Shown here in pieces: positions 5,939-6,782 of a DNA stretch of 6,782 nucleotides (position 1 is its first letter; each line of letters begins with the position of its first letter). The DNA comes from Acidimicrobiia bacterium (GTDB lineage Bacteria > Actinomycetota > Acidimicrobiia > Spongiisociales > UBA5794): positions 1 through 6,782 of the forward strand of contig JAUVNV010000136.1 in NCBI GenBank assembly GCA_030599515.1. Reading direction: 5' to 3'. The position numbers were made by a program, and so were the translations under genes. Below the pieces are notes generated by a model. That model saw only the letters and a program-made list of their open reading frames with translations, was not told the origin of the DNA and ran no database searches.

Positions 5939-6487
5939 TCACGCCAGGAGGCTGTTCGGGGCGAACGTCACGGTCATCGGGCCGATGTCGAGGGTGACTT
6001 CGGTGTCTCCACGATGGCGGCCGGTCTCGACGAAGACACCATCCCGGAGCTCGTAGGTAACGACCTCGGGCCCGGTCTCGTCGATGTCGACGATCCAGTA
6101 CCGGGGGAGTCCGGCTTCGGCGTACTTGCGGTACTTGCGGATCAGGTCTGCTCCTCTGTCAGTGGAGAGGACCTCGACGGCGAGATGCGGGGTATCGGTC
6201 AGCCTGAGTGTCTCGTCGGTGTCGTCGAAGACCATCACGTCGGGAACGAACTCATCTCGATTCGGCTTCCAACCCCATCCGAACCGAACCCGTGCACCTT
6301 CAGGCGCCATGCGGATCAGGACACGGGCGAGGTTGAGTGAAACATCCTGATGAGGCCCGCTCGGTGCTGCACTCATGACGAGCGCTCCGTCGATGTACTC
6401 ACCGCGGACGTCGACGAGAGATTCGTACTCCTCCCACGACATGGGTGTGCGGTCGAGTCGTTCCGTCGTTGGCATTGCAGCATTCAC
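5939..6487 (-). CDS. Uma2-family protein (PD-(D/E)xK nuclease fold, DUF820)
   Basis: A 182-residue protein matching the Uma2/DUF820 family, which has the restriction-endonuclease-like fold; most members have no proven activity or target. The pattern is seen in order: MSWEEYESL (16-24), GEYIDGALVM with E30 (29-38), a His in PSGPHQ (46), FVPDVMVF with D83 (80-87), LAVEVLS with E105 (102-108), then KYRKYAEAGLPRYWIVD with K118 and K121 (118-134). E30, D83, E105 and K118 or K121 would form the metal-binding active site, so the nuclease centre looks intact. The start is GTG 6487, supported by a strong ggagg on the − strand 7 bases upstream; ATG 6475 is in frame but lacks such a site. There is no methyltransferase or helicase nearby, so it is an orphan rather than part of a visible restriction system. 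Repeat arrays flank it on both sides. Confidence 0.9.
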   Translation of the reverse strand: MNAAMPTTERLDRTPMSWEEYESLVDVRGEYIDGALVMSAAPSGPHQDVSLNLARVLIRMAPEGARVRFGWGWKPNRDEFVPDVMVFDDTDETLRLTDTPHLAVEVLSTDRGADLIRKYRKYAEAGLPRYWIVDIDETGPEVVTYELRDGVFVETGRHRGDTEVTLDIGPMTVTFAPNSLLA

Positions 6488-6544
6488 GGTACCCCCTCCA
6501 GACGGGATGCGATACCGACAACGTATTGCGAGGGTGTGACAGGA

Positions 6545-6593
6545 AGTAGAGAGTAGAAAGTAGAGAGTAGAAAGTAGAAAGTAGAAGGTAGAA
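6545..6593. repeat. Period-7 tandem repeat array, unit AGTAGAR
   Basis: Seven uninterrupted heptamers: AGTAGAG (6545), AGTAGAA (6552), AGTAGAG (6559), AGTAGAA (6566, 6573, 6580) and GGTAGAA (6587). The + strand is purine-rich and AT-rich compared with the high-GC surroundings; an RNA from the − strand would be pyrimidine-rich. It lies between the ornithine carbamoyltransferase and Uma2 genes. Confidence 0.92.
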
Positions 6594-6598
6594 AGACC

Positions 6599-6634
6599 CG
6601 AGCTGCGAGCTGCAAGAACTACTACAAACTACGG
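6599..6634. repeat. Short period-7 repeats, units CGAGCTG and ACTACRR
   Basis: CGAGCTG occurs twice in tandem (6599-6612). After one unrelated heptamer and a spacer base, ACTACAA (6621-6627) is followed by ACTACGG (6628-6634). These small arrays continue the 7-base periodicity of the neighbouring AGTAGAR array, though with some loss of register, and end two bases before the stop codon of the next − strand gene. Confidence 0.65.
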
Positions 6635-6635
6635 G

Positions 6636-6782
6636 TCACGCCAGCGTTGCCACCATCACGGCCTTGATCGTGTGGAGGCGGTTCTCTGCTTGGTCGAAGA
6701 CGATGCTTGCCGGGGACTCGAAGACCGCGCCCGTCACCTCGATGCCGTTCGGCATGTTGGTGTGCTCCATCATCTCCTTGCC
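6636..6782 (-). CDS. Ornithine carbamoyltransferase, C-terminal end (5' end outside window)
   Basis: The reverse strand from 6782 to the TGA at 6638-6636 gives 48 residues ending a protein. The segments GIEVTGAVFES, SIVFDQAENRLHTIKAV and MVATLA match almost residue for residue the C-terminus I know from the long form of ornithine carbamoyltransferase, such as E. coli ArgF/ArgI and Pseudomonas ArcB. The enzyme makes citrulline from ornithine and carbamoyl phosphate, or the reverse in arginine catabolism, as a cytoplasmic trimer or larger oligomer. The E-N-R near the end belongs to the conserved C-terminal region. The active-site HCLP motif lies outside the window. The sequence type is shared by anabolic ArgF and catabolic ArcB, and no arginine deiminase or carbamate kinase gene is visible, so I leave the symbol open. 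The gene reads towards the Uma2 gene across the AGTAGAR array. Confidence 0.88.
   Translation of the reverse strand, partial: GKEMMEHTNMPNGIEVTGAVFESPASIVFDQAENRLHTIKAVMVATLA

Noticed and set aside
5784..6056. Small + strand open frames across the 5827-5924 repeats
   Set aside because: They arise because the period-7 repeats keep frames open, overlap the Uma2 3' end on the other strand, and have no ribosome binding site or family resemblance.
5939..6487. A restriction-modification or defence island built around Uma2 and vapBC
   Set aside because: No methyltransferase, helicase, recombinase or integrase is visible. Uma2 and VapBC are separated by the DUF427 gene on opposite strands, so proximity alone is not evidence of a joint system.
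6545..6634. A CRISPR array
   Set aside because: The repeats are only 7 bases, directly adjacent without spacers, and no cas gene is present.

Overview
The window comes from a high-GC bacterium, most likely an actinobacterium (Actinomycetota). The support is indirect. Codon third positions are strongly G/C, starts are mixed ATG and GTG, and the vapBC promoter looks leaderless. The VapC has a 'DKSAL' N-terminus like many actinobacterial VapC toxins, and the two-domain DUF427 protein is of a type common in that phylum. I cannot name a genus. An uncultured Acidimicrobiia-like lineage is only a guess.

Left part, + strand (1-2028): an operon-like run of four genes, each overlapping the next by 4 bases (GTGA, ATGA, ATGA). 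They are the 3' end of an unknown gene, a small membrane-anchored Thr/Pro/Gly-rich protein, an ApbE-type FAD:protein FMN transferase, and a five-helix ferric-reductase-like haem membrane protein. Together they suggest a membrane electron-transfer or flavinylation module. Its flavin-accepting protein is not visible here and may lie upstream.

Middle (2029-4334): a − strand EamA/DMT transporter converges on that operon and diverges from a + strand 12-helix MFS transporter. Substrates cannot be read from the sequence. Next, at 4335-4990, comes a complete type II toxin-antitoxin pair, vapB-vapC, with its own promoter and a probable autoregulatory inverted repeat.

Right part, − strand (5015-6782): three co-directional genes. 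In their transcription order these are the 3' end of a long-form ornithine carbamoyltransferase (ArgF/ArcB), a Uma2-family PD-(D/E)xK protein, and a two-domain DUF427 protein. The two spacers between them, and no other spacer in the window, carry arrays of short tandem repeats. The repeats belong to several unrelated sequence families but all have a period of exactly 7 bases. This is the least explained structure in the window. A perfect 14-bp inverted repeat at the far left edge, inside an apparent reading frame, is the second. Neither is convincing evidence of a new defence or metabolic system; most genes belong to recognisable families. No stretch longer than 177 bases lacks a gene.
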